Positions 1-7,249 are shown, counted from the first letter of the stretch. The stretch is DNA of 17,418 nucleotides from Thermoguttaceae bacterium (GCA_017454585.1 JAFTCU010000195.1:1-17418); one strand, 5' to 3'. The notes: generated by a model not told the origin, from the letters alone. Numbers and translations: made by a program.

Positions 1-1
1 G

Positions 2-973
2 AGCGTGATGGCGATGCGCGCCGGGATCCACTGCTACACCGAGAAGCCGCTCACCCACGACGTGCGTGAGTGCCGCGTGATGCAGGAAATTGCCGAGAAA
101 AACCACCTCGTCACCCAGATGGGGACGCAGATCCACGCGGGGAACAATTACCGCCGCGTCGTGGAAAAGATCCAGGCCGGTGCGATCGGGCCGGTGCGTG
201 AAATTCACGTCTGGTGCGGCAAAGGCTGGGGCCACCCTGCCGACTTCGTGAACCCGACCGACACGCCGGAAATTCCCGACTGGCTCGATTGGGATTCGTG
301 GCTCGGCCCGGCGAAGTACCGTCCGTACAATCCGTGCTACCTGCCGGCCAACTGGCGCAAGTGGTGGGCGTTCGGAACCGGGACCATGGGTGACATGGCG
401 TGCCACTATATGGACTTGCCGTTCTGGGCGCTGGAACTGCGCGACTGCCTGACGGCGGAAGCGATCGACGGCCCGGCCGTGAACGCGGAAGGCTGCCCGC
501 TTTACCTGACCGTGAAGTTCACGTTTGCCGCCCGCAGCGAGAAACTGCCTGCCTGCACGCTGACGTGGTACGACGGCGACCGCCGCCCGACTGAAGCGAT
601 GGCGAAGTACAACATTCCGATGACCGGCGCGGGCGTTTTGTTCGTCGGCGACGATGGCGCGATGTACGCCGACTACGGTACTCATAAACTCTACCCGGAA
701 GAAAAGTACGCGGACTACACGACCCCCGAAACGATTCCGAACTCGATCGGGCACCACAGGGAGTGGCTCCAGGCCATCCGCGACAACAAGCCGGAAAACT
801 GCACGTGCAAGTTCGGTTACTCGGGCCGCCTTACTGAAACGGTCCTCCTCGGTACCGTGGCGTACCGCGTGGGTCAGAAACTCGAATGGGACGCCGACGC
901 GATGAAAGTCAAGAACTGTCCCGCCGCTAACGATCTGATCACGGTCGAGTACCGCGACGGCTGGATTCTGTAA
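2..973 (+). CDS. Gfo/Idh/MocA family oxidoreductase, 5' part missing
   Basis: Predicted NAD(P)-dependent oxidoreductase of the Gfo/Idh/MocA family, acting on sugars or sugar-like polyols; the substrate cannot be read from the sequence. The reading frame is open from the left edge, so the N-terminal Rossmann fold is outside the window and about 323 residues remain. The first visible residues include the family's EKP motif (CYTEKPL), whose lysine is usually catalytic. The C-terminal alpha/beta domain follows, with GDMACHYMDL about 130 residues in, which fits the usual His/Asp active-site motif. The GTG and ATG codons at 5-16 are internal, not starts. In planctomycetes such proteins are numerous and often exported by the Tat pathway; a signal peptide would lie outside the window. 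The gene converges on infC across a terminator. Family assignment is firm, substrate unknown. Confidence 0.93.
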   Translation, partial: SVMAMRAGIHCYTEKPLTHDVRECRVMQEIAEKNHLVTQMGTQIHAGNNYRRVVEKIQAGAIGPVREIHVWCGKGWGHPADFVNPTDTPEIPDWLDWDSWLGPAKYRPYNPCYLPANWRKWWAFGTGTMGDMACHYMDLPFWALELRDCLTAEAIDGPAVNAEGCPLYLTVKFTFAARSEKLPACTLTWYDGDRRPTEAMAKYNIPMTGAGVLFVGDDGAMYADYGTHKLYPEEKYADYTTPETIPNSIGHHREWLQAIRDNKPENCTCKFGYSGRLTETVLLGTVAYRVGQKLEWDADAMKVKNCPAANDLITVEYRDGWIL

Positions 974-974
974 A

Positions 975-994
975 AGTTAGGAGTTAGGAGTTAG
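975..994 (+). repeat. GAGTTAG heptamer array, left copy
   Basis: The sequence AGTTAGGAGTTAGGAGTTAG is nearly three tandem copies of the heptamer GAGTTAG. It begins two bases after the stop codon of the oxidoreductase gene. Its exact reverse complement lies at 1066-1085, so the two arrays form a perfect 20-bp inverted repeat around the terminator. A related degenerate array sits at 14091-14118. Confidence 0.85.
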
Positions 995-1008
995 AAATTT
1001 CCGCTTCT

Positions 1009-1020
1009 TGTAATATTACA
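1009..1020. other. 12-bp perfect palindrome
   Basis: TGTAATATTACA is a perfect palindrome just left of the terminator hairpin and inside the inverted heptamer repeat. It could be a protein-binding site or chance in an AT-rich stretch; no function can be assigned. Confidence 0.3.
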
Positions 1021-1023
1021 TAC

Positions 1024-1060
1024 AAAAAGCCTTCGACCCATAAAAGCCGAAGGCTTTTTT
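1024..1060. terminator. Rho-independent terminator between convergent genes
   Basis: The left arm AAAAAGCCTTCG (1024-1035) pairs perfectly with CGAAGGCTTTTT (1048-1059) around a 12-base loop. On the plus strand the hairpin ends in a run of seven T, which fits termination of the oxidoreductase gene. On the minus strand the A-run of the left arm supplies a shorter U-tail, so it can also end infC. A smaller alternative hairpin (AAAAGCC-GAA-GGCTTTT, 1042-1058) competes for the same right arm. Confidence 0.85.
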
Positions 1061-1065
1061 TACTC

Positions 1066-1085
1066 CTAACTCCTAACTCCTAACT
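1066..1085 (-). repeat. GAGTTAG heptamer array, inverted right copy
   Basis: CTAACTCCTAACTCCTAACT is the exact reverse complement of the array at 975-994. It lies between the terminator and the infC stop codon (1090-1092). Together the two arrays could extend the terminator stem by 20 bp beyond unpaired stretches. Confidence 0.85.
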
Positions 1086-1089
1086 ATCG

Positions 1090-1617
1090 TCAGTTCGGGG
1101 CGATGGTGCAGGAGATGCGTTTGCCCTGTTTGGTCGGTTTGCTGTCCACTTTCCCGTACGGAGCGAGCATTTCAATGACCTGTTTGATCATACGTTCGCC
1201 TTCCTGAATGTGGATCATTTCACGACCGCGAAAGATGACAGAGACCAGAACTTTGTCTTTTTTTTCCAGAAAACCTTTGGCGGCATTCACCTTGACGATG
1301 ACGTCGTTGTCGCCAGTACCAGGACGGAGGCGGATCTCTTTTACCTTTACAACGTGGGGATTTGCTTTGTTCTGCTTCTTAGTCATCTGGTACTTGAATT
1401 TGCCGTAGTCCATGATTTTGCAGACCGAGCATTTGTCGTTCTGGGCGACCTCAACGAGGTCCAGGCCGGCTTCCTGCGCCAATTCAAGGGCCTTGCGAAC
1501 GTGCATAATTCCCAACTGTTCGCCCGCCTCACTAATGACCCGCACTTCACGCGCACGAATCTGCTCATTAACACGCTGTTGATTCTTGCTGTCAGCGGGA
1601 CCTTTTTTTAAACTCAT
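1090..1617 (-). CDS. infC: Translation initiation factor IF-3
   Basis: IF-3 binds the 30S subunit, keeps the subunits apart and checks start codon and initiator tRNA pairing. The 175-residue protein has normal family length. The N-terminal domain (about residues 12-80) contains the family signature CKIMDYGKFKY at 66-76. The C-terminal ribosome-binding domain begins near KVKEIRLRP (91-99) and runs to the end. The ATG at 1615-1617 is preceded by AGGAG with an 11-base spacer, which supports this start; it is not the rare AUU used for autocontrol in Escherichia coli. A promoter-like sequence lies 58-86 bp upstream of the start. The usual partners rpmI (L35) and rplT (L20) do not follow: the gene runs into a terminator and then a convergent oxidoreductase gene. 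Identification is very secure. Confidence 0.98.
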   Translation of the reverse strand: MSLKKGPADSKNQQRVNEQIRAREVRVISEAGEQLGIMHVRKALELAQEAGLDLVEVAQNDKCSVCKIMDYGKFKYQMTKKQNKANPHVVKVKEIRLRPGTGDNDVIVKVNAAKGFLEKKDKVLVSVIFRGREMIHIQEGERMIKQVIEMLAPYGKVDSKPTKQGKRISCTIAPN

Positions 1618-1674
1618 TCGTTAAATTTCTCCTGTGTCCTTTTGAAATTGGAAAGGTACGATAGATTTCACTTA

Positions 1675-1703
1675 ATTATTATAAGGTTTTCCTTTTTAGT
1701 CAA
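1675..1703 (-). promoter_or_regulatory. Likely sigma-70 promoter of infC
   Basis: On the minus strand TTGACT (1698-1703) is followed after 17 bases by AATAAT (1675-1680). A better -10 box, TATAAT (1678-1683), overlaps but leaves only a 14-base spacer. Transcription would start near 1668 and give infC a leader of about 50 bases carrying the AGGAG ribosome binding site. It lies between the phosphodiesterase stop codon and infC, so infC can be expressed alone. Confidence 0.55.
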
Positions 1704-1781
1704 GGGCCGGTGGGGACTTTTTCCTGAAAAAAAGCAGAAAATTTTCAAAAAAATCCCCCCTGGAACCGTTTTTTGTCGCAA

Positions 1782-2276
1782 TTATCTCGCAATGATCCGT
1801 TTCGTCGTGATTTGAAGCTCCGGGAGACTCAAAATCACAACCGACGAGGAAGGCGTTCGTTCCAGTGCGCCTGGATTCAGAAGATGCGTTTTCCCCTGGA
1901 TCATCCAATGGAATTCATGCGTGTGGCCGGTACAAATCAAATCAAACCGCTGCGACTCGATCAGTTCGTCCAGAGTACGCCAGTCGTGGCCATGAAGGAA
2001 TGCGATCTGGCGCCCCTCGCGGGTGATCATGCCCAAGTAGTCCCAGCAGGTCTGACCCGCGTTCAGGATGGCCGTACGCATCGTCTGCGGGAAATCCGTG
2101 TTTCCAAAGACGAAATGGCACGGAACGTTCAGCCCCGCAAGCAGATTAACGACCTCCGCCGCGCCAATGTCGCCACAGTGAATGATTTCTTCAACACCCT
2201 CCTGGCGGAAAATCTCCACAGCTTTTTTTGTGTTTGCCAGGTTCGCGTGAGTATCGCTCAAAACTCCAATTTTCAT
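1782..2276 (-). CDS. YfcE/MJ0936-type metallophosphoesterase
   Basis: Small cytoplasmic calcineurin-like phosphodiesterase, expected to use two metal ions to hydrolyse phosphodiesters; the natural substrate of this family is mostly unknown. The 164 residues match the family length. Metal-ligand motifs appear in the expected order: SDTH (residues 7-10; D8, H10), GDIG (35-38; D36), GNTD (58-61; N59), HGHD (95-98), GHTH (117-120) and the downstream NPGA (134-137). The ATG at 2274-2276 opens directly onto the first motif (MKIGVLSDTH), so the start is fixed, although no strong ribosome binding site is visible. The gene starts 22 bases after the terminator of the VWA gene, and no clear promoter is seen, so it may depend on read-through. 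It is upstream of infC but separated from it by a 164-bp AT-rich spacer with a promoter. Confidence 0.93.
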   Translation of the reverse strand: MKIGVLSDTHANLANTKKAVEIFRQEGVEEIIHCGDIGAAEVVNLLAGLNVPCHFVFGNTDFPQTMRTAILNAGQTCWDYLGMITREGRQIAFLHGHDWRTLDELIESQRFDLICTGHTHEFHWMIQGKTHLLNPGALERTPSSSVVILSLPELQITTKRIIAR

Positions 2277-2298
2277 GCTCGTCCGTCTGTTTTAATAT

Positions 2299-2340
2299 AA
2301 AAAAGGGGCAGAGGAGCCTTTTTAGAATCCTCTACCCTTT
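2299..2340 (-). terminator. Terminator of the VWA gene
   Basis: On the minus strand AAAGGGTAGAGGA (2328-2340) pairs with TCCTCTGCCCCTTTT (2301-2315) with small mismatches, around a loop of about 12 bases. The stem runs into six T and then ATATT. It begins 31 bases after the stop codon of the large VWA gene and ends 22 bases before the phosphodiesterase start. Confidence 0.8.
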
Positions 2341-2371
2341 AACTTTCTAAACCATGTACACGAATACAGGA

Positions 2372-5300
2372 TCAGTAGGAGGAACCTCTGTTTCCACCGC
2401 CACTGCCGCCACCGTACATGCTACTGTTGTCGTTCGAGTCACCCGTCACGAAGTTGAAGGTCTTCACACTCTTGATGGAGGAGAAGGACGGGGCGACCGA
2501 AATACGCACGTAACGACGGTCTGCCGAAACGACGCCCGTAGCCCCGTAAGTGGCACCCGGTTTCAACGTCCAGATGACCGGCATGTACCCAACGGCTCCG
2601 CTGAGGTTCACAAACCCGGGCACCAGGCCGCCTTCACCCGAGGCCGCATAGTCAGCCATCGCTTTGTGGTCCACGTTCGCGAAAAGTTTCTGCGCGATCT
2701 GTGATTCCTTGCCCTTGGCAATAGCCGTGTTCAGGCGCGCCGTTTCGAGGGCTTCCGTACGACGGCCCTCGTCAAGTGCAAACTCGATCGCGCACATATC
2801 ATTTTCTAACGGAATGGCTGTTTTGATCGTCTTGGCCTCGCCAGTTCCGTAGTGGATCGTACCTTCCACAACGACTTTGTTACCGGTCACGTCGCCGTAA
2901 ACCCGTTTCGCCATCACGCGGTACGTTCCCGGGAAACCCTGCGAGCAGATGTACTTCTCCGAGGCTTTGGAGGAAACATCCCGACCGCCGTCTTTGGTGA
3001 AACCATTCGATTCAATGAAGCCACCACCGACAGTCCGTCGATTCATCAACGAGCAAAGGGAACCATTCGGTTCTTCGACGAAGAGGTCAATGTCCGCGTC
3101 ACCTGTCCAGGAGACCGTCACGACACAGTCGCGCTGGAGAGCGTTTTCCAGGTCTTTTGCGAAGGCCTTCGCATCCTCGGTCTTCCCTTCGGCTTCAAGA
3201 CGGGCTGAAATGGCTTTTGCGCACAAGAGAGCGGCATCCCAGTCCGGTTTGTCTTCAGGTTCAACTTCCTGACGGAGAAGCCCCAGTGAGGCCCATTTCA
3301 TCATTTCCACCGAGTCCACATCGGGGCGGCGTGCCAAATTCAATGCGGCAACGAAAGGCTGTATCGAATCGGGGAACATTTTGCCGAGCTGCTCGTAAAT
3401 CGTCAGAGCGCGTTCGGTGTAACCCATTTTTTCCATGAAAACACCGATCAGAAGCATCTGGTTCGGGTCTTCGCAGAATTCCAGAGCGGAAAGGTAGGCG
3501 CGTTCCACATCCTCTGCCGGACGATTATCCATCACCATGGCGATCGCGAGGGTTTCGTACATCCAGGGCTGGATCTGGTTGTTCGTGATCGCGGCATTCA
3601 GCACAACGATAATATCCGCGAAACGTTTTTCGCTCTTCATCTGTCGAATGACTTCACGAACTTTCGCCTGGCTTTCTTTCACGGTTTCTTCATCCGCATT
3701 GGCCATTTCGGCGAAGTACTGATTCCACTTGGAAGCGGAAGCTTTCTTCTGGGCTTTTTTGGCATTTTTCGCGGGTTTGACTTCTTCTTTGAAACTGAAG
3801 AAAGCGCCGCCCGTGGCTTTGTTGATGGCGTTCGCACGACGGAGAGCTTCACCATTGTTCATAAAGCCGCCCATACCGCCGCCCATGCCGCCCATGCCCA
3901 TGCCGCCCATGCCCATGCCGCCGCCAGCGCCGCCCATCATACCGCCAAAGCCGCCGCCCATACCGCCCATACCGGCGTTATTTCCGAGCATTCCGCCACC
4001 CATACCACCGTTCATCGGCGGGAGGTTCTGGATCGGGATCACAAGGTCAGCCACCGGGTACACACGAGTACTGAGGCTTTCTTCGGCTTTCGTCTGGGTC
4101 GTGATTTTGATGACTTCGTCTTCGATCACGTACATCATCTGGTTACTGGTAAGCATCAGACGCAAAGCAGCAGCGAGCGAAATCCCGTGAACGTCCAGCG
4201 TGATCGGCATTTCTGAGTCGATACTTTCTTCTTCCAACGCCGTTTTGTCAAGCTGAATTTCAATTCCGTGCTGTTCTTTCAGTTTGTCGATCACTTCGTT
4301 CAGTGGCGTGTCGAACGCGCTGACACTCGTTTCTTCCTTCAGGGATTCCATGAGTTTTTTATCCACGGGACTCTGCTGTGCAAGGTCCATGGACGAGTAC
4401 TTTTCGACTCGTTTTTCGGTCAGGCGCTTCCAGACTTCCGAATCGGGATAAACGACCGGCGGATCGTCCGGGAACGGTACAGCCCCCAGCTCTGCCTGGT
4501 AGAACGCGTCCACAAAACCTTTCTGACGCAGCACATTCACGCGGCGGTTTTGTTCCTCGTAACCACGATAACGAGCCGTCAGGGTTCCAACGATTGCCGC
4601 CTGATTATCAGGGTCCTTCGCCAAAACAGCCGCGGCTGCGGATTCTTCCGCATCACGGTATTTGCCTTCATCCATCAGAGAGTCAAAGCGGCGCATCATC
4701 TGCTGAATGTTCTGTTCTTCCGTTTTTGCGTTATCAAGAGCGATTTGACGTTCGCGCATTTCCATCAAACGGGTACGGTCCTCTGCCTGTTTGATCGCAA
4801 GCGCTTCCTCGCGGGATTTCGCTTCACGAATCGATGACTGCACCTGCTTCGTCAAGGTGTCGAGATCTTCCGGCGGAAGGCCTTTGATACTCAGCTGGCT
4901 CTGGACCGCCATGAGGATTTCAATCGCCTCTTCCGGATTGTTGGCCATAACCTGACGGGCTTTTCCGATTTCGTCCTGCACCTGGAATCTGGCACGCTGG
5001 GTTGCCACATCCTGAGCGATGACTTCACGCTGAAGCTCGCCGGTTTCGGGAGTGATGAAGGTTTTTACCGCGTCAGCGTTCTGGCGCTTCAAATCGTCAA
5101 TGATACGAACATATTCGAGCACTTCCGGGTTGGAAGGATACTTCTTGACGGCTTCGCTGATGATCGAGTCCGCGGTATCCAGGTCAAACGTTTTGCCATT
5201 GATGAGGTCGTCCACCTGCGCCAGAATCGCATCCACTTTCTGATCAAAGAGGTGGTTTACGTTCTGATAGTCGTTCCAGTTTTCAAGCGGAAGCCAACTG

Positions 5301-6364
5301 CCGTTGGATTTTTCGACTTTCTCTACCATTTCGGTGATGTTCGACCCCGCGACTGTCTGAGGCACGTAATTGACGCTTTCCTCGTTACCATCTTCCAGAT
5401 TGAAACGGAAAGTTCCCGGCCCGATCCCTTTGTTGGCTTTGCCAATGACGATCGTTTCACGGTCACTGCGAAGCGGCGGAACCTTCACCGGATAAACGGC
5501 CTGGAAGTTATGTTTCGGTTCGCCAGCGGTCCAGGCGACTTTACGGCGGATCATATTCGGAAAGTCGGCGTAATTCGCATCCTCATTCGAAACGACCATT
5601 CCACCCGATTTGGAAGCCAGGGTTTTCAGGACGGTGGGATCTACGTTCGGGCCGAGTGCCACAGCGTCCATCGAGACGTGATCTTTCGCGAGTGCATCGC
5701 CCAAATCCGCCAGGTCTTTCGCTGCGATGAGTTTCGCACGGCTGCTTCCCTGCCCGATGAAAACGATAACACGCGTGGCGTCTGAAGCGGAATCAAACGC
5801 GCCTTTCGCGGCATTGATCGCTTTCCCGAAGTCCATGGAACCGAGGGGGGTACGTTTGGTCAATTTCGCAATCCCGTCCTGAACTTCCGTCGATTTCGGG
5901 TCTGAAAGCGATGGCACCATGGGGAATGTTGAGATGTCCGCCGCGAAAATCTGCACGCGGTCAGGACTATTCAACGAGTTCACAACGTCATTGAGCACAG
6001 AAAGCTGATCCTCACGGAATTTGCCGTTCATCGTCGCCGAAGTGTCGCACACGACGACAACGTCCAATTTCGGCTCAAGTGTTTCCTGAACCGGAGGAAG
6101 CGACAGAACAAAATAGTCCGCATCGTCTGTCGTGTTCACTTCCATAAGAGGTTCCGCCAATGGTACGTTCATCGGAACGATGCTCTGAACTGATTCGGCT
6201 CCGTTCTCATTGTCAGGAATCACGCTTACTGCGCCAGCTGAAAGCGCCTCGGTTGCGTTTTCCAGAATCGGTTCCGCATCGGTCAAAATATTTTGTGCGC
6301 TCGCGACATTCCATACACCCATCAGGATCGTGATGAGCATTAAGGGGAAAATTTGCCTGGTCAT
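2372..6364 (-). CDS. Large secreted VWA / STN-like / YfaP-domain protein
   Basis: Exported 1330-residue protein with no assignable function. A Sec signal peptide covers residues 1-23 (cleavage probably ASA|QN). A von Willebrand A domain follows (about 100-275) with the metal-site motif DTSAT at 107-111; the usual second-half Asp (consensus LTDG) is replaced by FIGQG (202-206), so metal binding may be weak. Residues 370-620 are mostly helical or coiled coil with TPR-like repeats (for example RFDSLMDEGKYRDAEESAA). Residues 680-760 resemble the short secretin/TonB N-terminal (STN) domain. A Gly/Met-rich tract spans about 787-840, TPR-like helices 900-1075, and a YfaP/DUF2135 domain about 1082-1190 (VSWTGDADIDLFVEEPNG). 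The C-terminus ends in a Gly/Ser tail. ATG at 6362-6364 has GGAG 7 bases upstream. Such chimeras are familiar in planctomycetes. It is probably a periplasmic or surface scaffold. Confidence 0.9.
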   Translation of the reverse strand: MTRQIFPLMLITILMGVWNVASAQNILTDAEPILENATEALSAGAVSVIPDNENGAESVQSIVPMNVPLAEPLMEVNTTDDADYFVLSLPPVQETLEPKLDVVVVCDTSATMNGKFREDQLSVLNDVVNSLNSPDRVQIFAADISTFPMVPSLSDPKSTEVQDGIAKLTKRTPLGSMDFGKAINAAKGAFDSASDATRVIVFIGQGSSRAKLIAAKDLADLGDALAKDHVSMDAVALGPNVDPTVLKTLASKSGGMVVSNEDANYADFPNMIRRKVAWTAGEPKHNFQAVYPVKVPPLRSDRETIVIGKANKGIGPGTFRFNLEDGNEESVNYVPQTVAGSNITEMVEKVEKSNGSWLPLENWNDYQNVNHLFDQKVDAILAQVDDLINGKTFDLDTADSIISEAVKKYPSNPEVLEYVRIIDDLKRQNADAVKTFITPETGELQREVIAQDVATQRARFQVQDEIGKARQVMANNPEEAIEILMAVQSQLSIKGLPPEDLDTLTKQVQSSIREAKSREEALAIKQAEDRTRLMEMRERQIALDNAKTEEQNIQQMMRRFDSLMDEGKYRDAEESAAAAVLAKDPDNQAAIVGTLTARYRGYEEQNRRVNVLRQKGFVDAFYQAELGAVPFPDDPPVVYPDSEVWKRLTEKRVEKYSSMDLAQQSPVDKKLMESLKEETSVSAFDTPLNEVIDKLKEQHGIEIQLDKTALEEESIDSEMPITLDVHGISLAAALRLMLTSNQMMYVIEDEVIKITTQTKAEESLSTRVYPVADLVIPIQNLPPMNGGMGGGMLGNNAGMGGMGGGFGGMMGGAGGGMGMGGMGMGGMGGGMGGFMNNGEALRRANAINKATGGAFFSFKEEVKPAKNAKKAQKKASASKWNQYFAEMANADEETVKESQAKVREVIRQMKSEKRFADIIVVLNAAITNNQIQPWMYETLAIAMVMDNRPAEDVERAYLSALEFCEDPNQMLLIGVFMEKMGYTERALTIYEQLGKMFPDSIQPFVAALNLARRPDVDSVEMMKWASLGLLRQEVEPEDKPDWDAALLCAKAISARLEAEGKTEDAKAFAKDLENALQRDCVVTVSWTGDADIDLFVEEPNGSLCSLMNRRTVGGGFIESNGFTKDGGRDVSSKASEKYICSQGFPGTYRVMAKRVYGDVTGNKVVVEGTIHYGTGEAKTIKTAIPLENDMCAIEFALDEGRRTEALETARLNTAIAKGKESQIAQKLFANVDHKAMADYAASGEGGLVPGFVNLSGAVGYMPVIWTLKPGATYGATGVVSADRRYVRISVAPSFSSIKSVKTFNFVTGDSNDNSSMYGGGSGGGNRGSSY
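3845..4006 (-). repeat. Gly/Met-rich low-complexity coding tract
   Basis: Inside the VWA gene, residues of about 787-840 are built from GGM, GMGGM and GGMGGG units, with repeated GCCGCCCAT-like words on the plus strand. It links the STN-like domain to the TPR-like region and is probably a flexible, disordered linker; Met clusters could bind Cu(I), which is speculation. Such tracts can change length by slippage. Confidence 0.8.
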
Positions 6365-6366
6365 AG

Positions 6367-6382
6367 TTTCTCTCCAGAGAAA
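6367..6382 (-). promoter_or_regulatory. Palindrome covering the VWA ribosome binding site
   Basis: On the minus strand TTTCTCTGGAGAGAAA is a perfect 16-base palindrome that contains the GGAG ribosome binding site of the VWA gene, ending two bases before its ATG. As RNA it could fold into a short hairpin (TTTCTC-TGGA-GAGAAA) hiding the site. The short stem makes the effect uncertain. Confidence 0.4.
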
Positions 6383-6466
6383 ACACTGGTTTATAATAAA
6401 TTTCTATATTACTTCCTGAAAATAAAAATACGCTATTCGTTATAATCGTCCACACAGGAACACGGT

Positions 6467-6495
6467 CTGACAAAATTTCTTTTTTCTGCTACAAT
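6467..6495 (+). promoter_or_regulatory. Sigma-70-like promoter facing antisense to thpR
   Basis: CTGACA (6467-6472), a 17-base spacer and TACAAT (6490-6495) form a good promoter match on the plus strand. No plus-strand gene follows; a transcript from about 6502 would run antisense into the 3' end of thpR. It lies in the 177-bp AT-rich gap between thpR and the VWA gene. No convincing minus-strand promoter for the VWA gene was found in that gap. Confidence 0.35.
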
Positions 6496-6541
6496 CGGCA
6501 GGAGTGTCATAACCGGAACGATCCGGAAGGACGAAAAGTTT

Positions 6542-7120
6542 CTATTCACCATCAAGCGGGCAGGTCGCAAGTACCGTATAGTTGGAACCGGAGCGAGCCA
6601 TGTGACTCGCGAAAACCGTCACGGATTTTATGTACGACTTTCCAAGGTCAATGTTCTCATACTGGGCGAGCAGATCGCTCAGATCGGCCAGTGCCGGGGT
6701 TGCGCGTTTTACACGGCCGAGCGTCACGTGCGGGGTGAAGGGGCGCAGCTCACGAGGAAACCCCGCTTCCTGCATGGCCAAATCGACCCGGCGGGCCAGT
6801 TCGGTGATTTCCTGCCGGCCCTCGTTGACCCCGATCCAGACGTTCCTGGGCTTCATTACATTCGGAAAAGCCCCCGCACCGCGCAGGCCCATGGTAAACG
6901 GTTTCAGATCCTTTACGGCACGCTGGACGCGTACACAAATGTCGTTTACTTCTTCGTTCAGGATTTCGTCCAGAAATTTCAGCGTCACATGGAATTTGTG
7001 CGGAGGTTCCCATTTAATATCCGCGTTAAGTTCCTGTAATCTTTTGGAAAAGTTGGCCGCCTGAATCCGCGATTTCTCGCCGATTTCAACACCGATAAAG
7101 GTTCTGATTTTATAATCCAT
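6542..7120 (-). CDS. thpR: RNA 2',3'-cyclic phosphodiesterase (2'-5' RNA ligase family)
   Basis: Cytoplasmic enzyme of the two-histidine phosphoesterase superfamily; family members hydrolyse 2',3'-cyclic phosphate ends of RNA and can join tRNA halves by a 2'-5' bond. The 192-residue protein carries both catalytic motifs, HVTL at 44-47 and HVTL at 131-134, the spacing expected for the ThpR/LigT family. I chose ATG at 7118-7120 because homology to the family starts there (MDYKIRTFIGVEI, like the usual MRLFIAIEL) and because the promoter at 7169-7197 would leave a leader of about 40 bases. An in-frame GTG at 7151-7153 adds 11 residues but would lie within about 9 bases of the predicted transcript start. 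Neither start has a clear ribosome binding site. It is divergent from the lipoprotein gene and followed by the VWA gene after 177 bp. Confidence 0.93.
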   Translation of the reverse strand: MDYKIRTFIGVEIGEKSRIQAANFSKRLQELNADIKWEPPHKFHVTLKFLDEILNEEVNDICVRVQRAVKDLKPFTMGLRGAGAFPNVMKPRNVWIGVNEGRQEITELARRVDLAMQEAGFPRELRPFTPHVTLGRVKRATPALADLSDLLAQYENIDLGKSYIKSVTVFASHMARSGSNYTVLATCPLDGE

Positions 7121-7168
7121 AAGGTTTGCCAGGTTTTTATGAGGTATCTCCACAAATCGCTAATTACT

Positions 7169-7197
7169 ATTTTACCCTCGGGGCCGGGATTTGTCAA
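7169..7197 (-). promoter_or_regulatory. Strong sigma-70-like promoter of thpR
   Basis: On the minus strand a consensus TTGACA (7192-7197) is followed after exactly 17 bases by TAAAAT (7169-7174). The start of transcription would be near 7162. This is the best promoter match in the window and it supports the ATG at 7120 as the thpR start. Confidence 0.75.
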
Positions 7198-7214
7198 GGA
7201 GTTTCCTGAAATAA

Positions 7215-7249
7215 TCGGAAAAAGTCGCGAAATTTTTGTTTTTTTCCGA
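7215..7249. other. Inverted repeat in the divergent promoter region
   Basis: TCGGAAAAA (7215-7223) and TTTTTCCGA (7241-7249) form a perfect 9-bp inverted repeat around 17 bases. It sits between the thpR promoter and the upstream region of the lipoprotein gene. It could be an operator or a leftover terminator; the AT-rich setting makes chance possible. Confidence 0.3.

Noticed and set aside
975..1085. Insertion sequence or CRISPR-like array
   Set aside because: No transposase, no target-site duplication, and the repeats are contiguous heptamers without spacers.
1210..1611. 133-codon plus-strand open frame opposite infC
   Set aside because: infC is certain on the other strand, and this frame shows no independent support.
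1711..1757. Terminator of the phosphodiesterase gene
   Set aside because: GGGGATTTTT and AAAAAGTCCCC can pair with a bulge, but the loop is long and AT-rich and no T-run follows the outer arm, so support is too weak.
3729..4190. Proline/methionine-rich plus-strand open frame opposite the Gly/Met tract
   Set aside because: The PPMPMPPMP pattern is just the complement of the Gly/Met repeat codons in the VWA gene.
6513..6526. Hairpin CCGGA-ACGA-TCCGG as thpR terminator
   Set aside because: Only 5 bp of stem and no T-run; it may be chance.
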